Of a stretch of 64,000 nt of DNA, positions 62,615 through 64,000 are shown piece by piece. A model generated the notes under the pieces. It was not told the origin of the DNA. It worked only from the letters and a program-made list of their open reading frames with translations, and ran no database searches. Both the position numbers and the translations under genes were made by a program. Every line of letters starts with the position of its first letter. Within the stretch, counting starts at the first letter, position 1. The DNA is from VFMC01 sp050248155. Lineage in GTDB: Bacteria; Actinomycetota; Acidimicrobiia; Acidimicrobiales; Ilumatobacteraceae. The DNA lies in contig JBFWSW010000018.1 of the NCBI GenBank assembly GCA_050248155.1, forward strand, positions 1 to 64,000, in the 5' to 3' direction.

Positions 62615-64000
62615 TCAGCCCGTGCACGACGCCTCGTCGTGCGGCTGCACGCGGTACAGCACGCCGCCGGCGACCTCGTGCTCTGCGTCGAGTCGAACCA
62701 CCCGCAGCAGGTCGGGACGCCGTTCCTCCGGTCCGTCGCCGGCGTTCGTCAACGACGAGAACCAAGCGAGATAGGTGGGGCGCTCGCACGCGAGCGAGAG
62801 CAACCGCTCCGCGCCGATCGGGTAGTGGCTGTTGCCCGGACGCGGCCGCGTGAAGGCGAACAGGGTCGGCTCTCTCCGGCTCTGCCACCAGAGCCCCCAC
62901 GGGTTGTTGGTCAGCAGCTGCACGTCGGCCGGCAGCGCGTCGACGGCGTCGTACATCTCGGCCGAGTAGAGCGACCGATCGCCGCTCGACGCGTAGTCGG
63001 GCACGTCAGCTGCCATGGTGACTCCCTGCCACGCCCACAGCCCGACGGCCGACGCGACGAGCAACCTGCCCGGCCAGGATCGGATGACTGCACCCGCCGC
63101 GACGGCCACGACATAGACCAAGGGAATCAACATCGGCGACATCACCCGTGCCGAGATGTCGTTCGCGGTCAGCCGCCGAGCGACCACCGGTAGGGCGAAG
63201 TTCGCCGCGGCGTACACGAGCAGCCCAGCCCGCACAGGGTCGAGCGTGCCGTTGCCCTCCCACACCAGCCCGGCGACCACGAGCGCGATCAGGGCCAGCA
63301 CACCGATCGCCGTCGCCCAGTCGGCCGAGTGCCCCTCGCCGATCAGCACGTCACCGAGGGCTCGGAACGGCCGACGCAGCAGCACGCCCCACGAGTCCGA
63401 CGTTCCCCCCTCGAAGCGTGGGCCGAGCGGATGTCCGTCGACAGCCAGGTTGTGGACGATCCACGCTGTGGCGGGCACCCCGGCACCGACGGTGTACGCC
63501 GCGACCGATCGCCACCGATCGCCACCGCGCTCCGGTCGGAGCACGGCGAGGGCGACCACCATCGCACCGGCCATGACGAGGCTGGCACCGGCGTAGCGAG
63601 CGAGGAAGCCGATCGATGCAAGCGCGCCGGCCAAGGCGCAGCGACCAGGGCTGACGCCGTGCCGGAAGACGACGAACATCGCGAGCGACGCCGCGATGTA
63701 GGGCAGTTCGCTGAACCCCGACGCAGCGACCAGGACGAACGACGCGCAGGCACCGAGCAGCACCGCACCGATCACTCCCGCAACGAACCCTGCTCGAGCC
63801 CGGATCAGGACGTACTGCAACCACGCGGCTGCCCCGACGCACACGGCGCTCACGACGCGGGCCCAGCCGATGCCGCGCCCTCCGGGGGCCAGCAGCAGCG
63901 GCTGCACCGGTCCGAACACCGTCAGCTGATCCCCGGTGAAGTCGGTGAGCCCGCGGCCGTGGCGCAGGTGGTCGGCGACCGACAGATACGTGATCGAGTC
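62615..64000 (-). CDS. partial multi-pass membrane glycosyltransferase-like protein
   Basis: At least 461 residues; the frame stays open to the window edge, so the N-terminus is missing. The visible start (DSITYLSVADHLRHGRGLTD) resembles the first outer loop of dolichol-phosphate-mannose-type (GT39/GT83) transferases, which follows the catalytic Asp pair. About nine hydrophobic helices follow, then a soluble C-terminal domain of about 120 residues (SLYSAEMYDAVDALPADVQLLTNN). Substrate not predictable. It converges on the GH2-type gene. Confidence 0.8.
   Translation of the reverse strand, partial: DSITYLSVADHLRHGRGLTDFTGDQLTVFGPVQPLLLAPGGRGIGWARVVSAVCVGAAAWLQYVLIRARAGFVAGVIGAVLLGACASFVLVAASGFSELPYIAASLAMFVVFRHGVSPGRCALAGALASIGFLARYAGASLVMAGAMVVALAVLRPERGGDRWRSVAAYTVGAGVPATAWIVHNLAVDGHPLGPRFEGGTSDSWGVLLRRPFRALGDVLIGEGHSADWATAIGVLALIALVVAGLVWEGNGTLDPVRAGLLVYAAANFALPVVARRLTANDISARVMSPMLIPLVYVVAVAAGAVIRSWPGRLLVASAVGLWAWQGVTMAADVPDYASSGDRSLYSAEMYDAVDALPADVQLLTNNPWGLWWQSRREPTLFAFTRPRPGNSHYPIGAERLLSLACERPTYLAWFSSLTNAGDGPEERRPDLLRVVRLDAEHEVAGGVLYRVQPHDEASCTG

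Noticed and set aside
1..64000. CRISPR arrays, tRNA or rRNA genes, integrases, transposases, phage genes
   Set aside because: Looked for by eye on both strands; nothing with the required repeat, stem or protein motifs was seen.

Overview
The window is high-GC, densely packed chromosomal DNA from an actinobacterium. Two WhiB proteins, a SenX3/RegX3-type phosphate two-component system, TatA, an actinobacterial-type heme gene order, many GTG starts and many secreted proteins with Thr/Pro/Ala-rich linkers point to Actinomycetota. The combination of MreB, a WhiB2-like protein and these linkers makes class Acidimicrobiia (Ilumatobacter-like) my best guess, but that is inference. I see no tRNA, rRNA, CRISPR array, integrase, transposase or prophage gene, so this looks like core chromosome. 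About 62 protein genes are supported, almost all complete. The last one runs off the right edge.

Layout. 0-4.6 kb: a small unknown gene, a degenerate NERD-like protein, zwf, a PD-(D/E)XK nuclease-like protein and a two-domain VOC protein. 4.6-11.5 kb: a 44-bp direct repeat, an SF2 helicase, a DtxR-type metal regulator coupled to a small lipoprotein, a HelD/HelR RNA polymerase-recycling ATPase, a Cys-rich copper-binding-type protein and topoisomerase IB. 11.5-17.3 kb: a PAS-GAF-SpoIIE phosphatase, a class C beta-lactamase-like hydrolase and an HD-GYP protein with a long extracytoplasmic tail. 17.4-24.3 kb: hemE-hemH-hemY, then a lipoprotein sortase and an Lnt homologue whose nucleophile is Ser instead of Cys, then dtd and an aldose epimerase. 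24.4-30.1 kb: a glycosyltransferase/methyltransferase/alpha-alpha-toroid cassette, two small genes and an ALDH7-type dehydrogenase. 30.1-33.6 kb: methyltransferase, nitroreductase, tesB and a PQQ-type sugar dehydrogenase lipoprotein. 33.6-38.1 kb: a tight leftward operon moaE, small membrane protein, mreB, echA, RNB exonuclease and GNAT. 38.2-43.2 kb: a degenerate HtrA-like PDZ protein, an SDR-like protein, a DUF2342-type protein and an MFS transporter.

43.2-52.4 kb is the phosphate regulon, all leftward: small gene, ppk1, then pstS-pstC-pstA-pstB-phoU-senX3-regX3. A clear PHO box of 11-nt direct repeats lies upstream of pstS. A 30-bp perfect palindrome separates pstS from pstC and could set their relative expression. 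52.6-55.3 kb holds two whiB genes, tatA, a helix-hairpin-helix protein and an ECF sigma/membrane partner pair. 55.3-60.4 kb holds a VWA protein and a MoxR-type ATPase, both leftward, flanking a rightward adenylate cyclase plus a shortened GH1-like protein. 60.5-64 kb holds a GH2-type glycosidase and a partial multi-pass membrane glycosyltransferase-like protein.

A recurring theme is leaderless translation. At least seven annotated genes have a TANNNT -10-type hexamer ending exactly 7 nt before the start codon, which puts the predicted +1 on the initiation codon, and more lie within 8-10 nt. Another theme is enzyme families that keep their fold motifs but lose a catalytic residue (Lnt, HtrA-like, NERD-like, GH2, DUF2342, SDR). 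Both are read directly from the sequence. Their biological meaning is inference.
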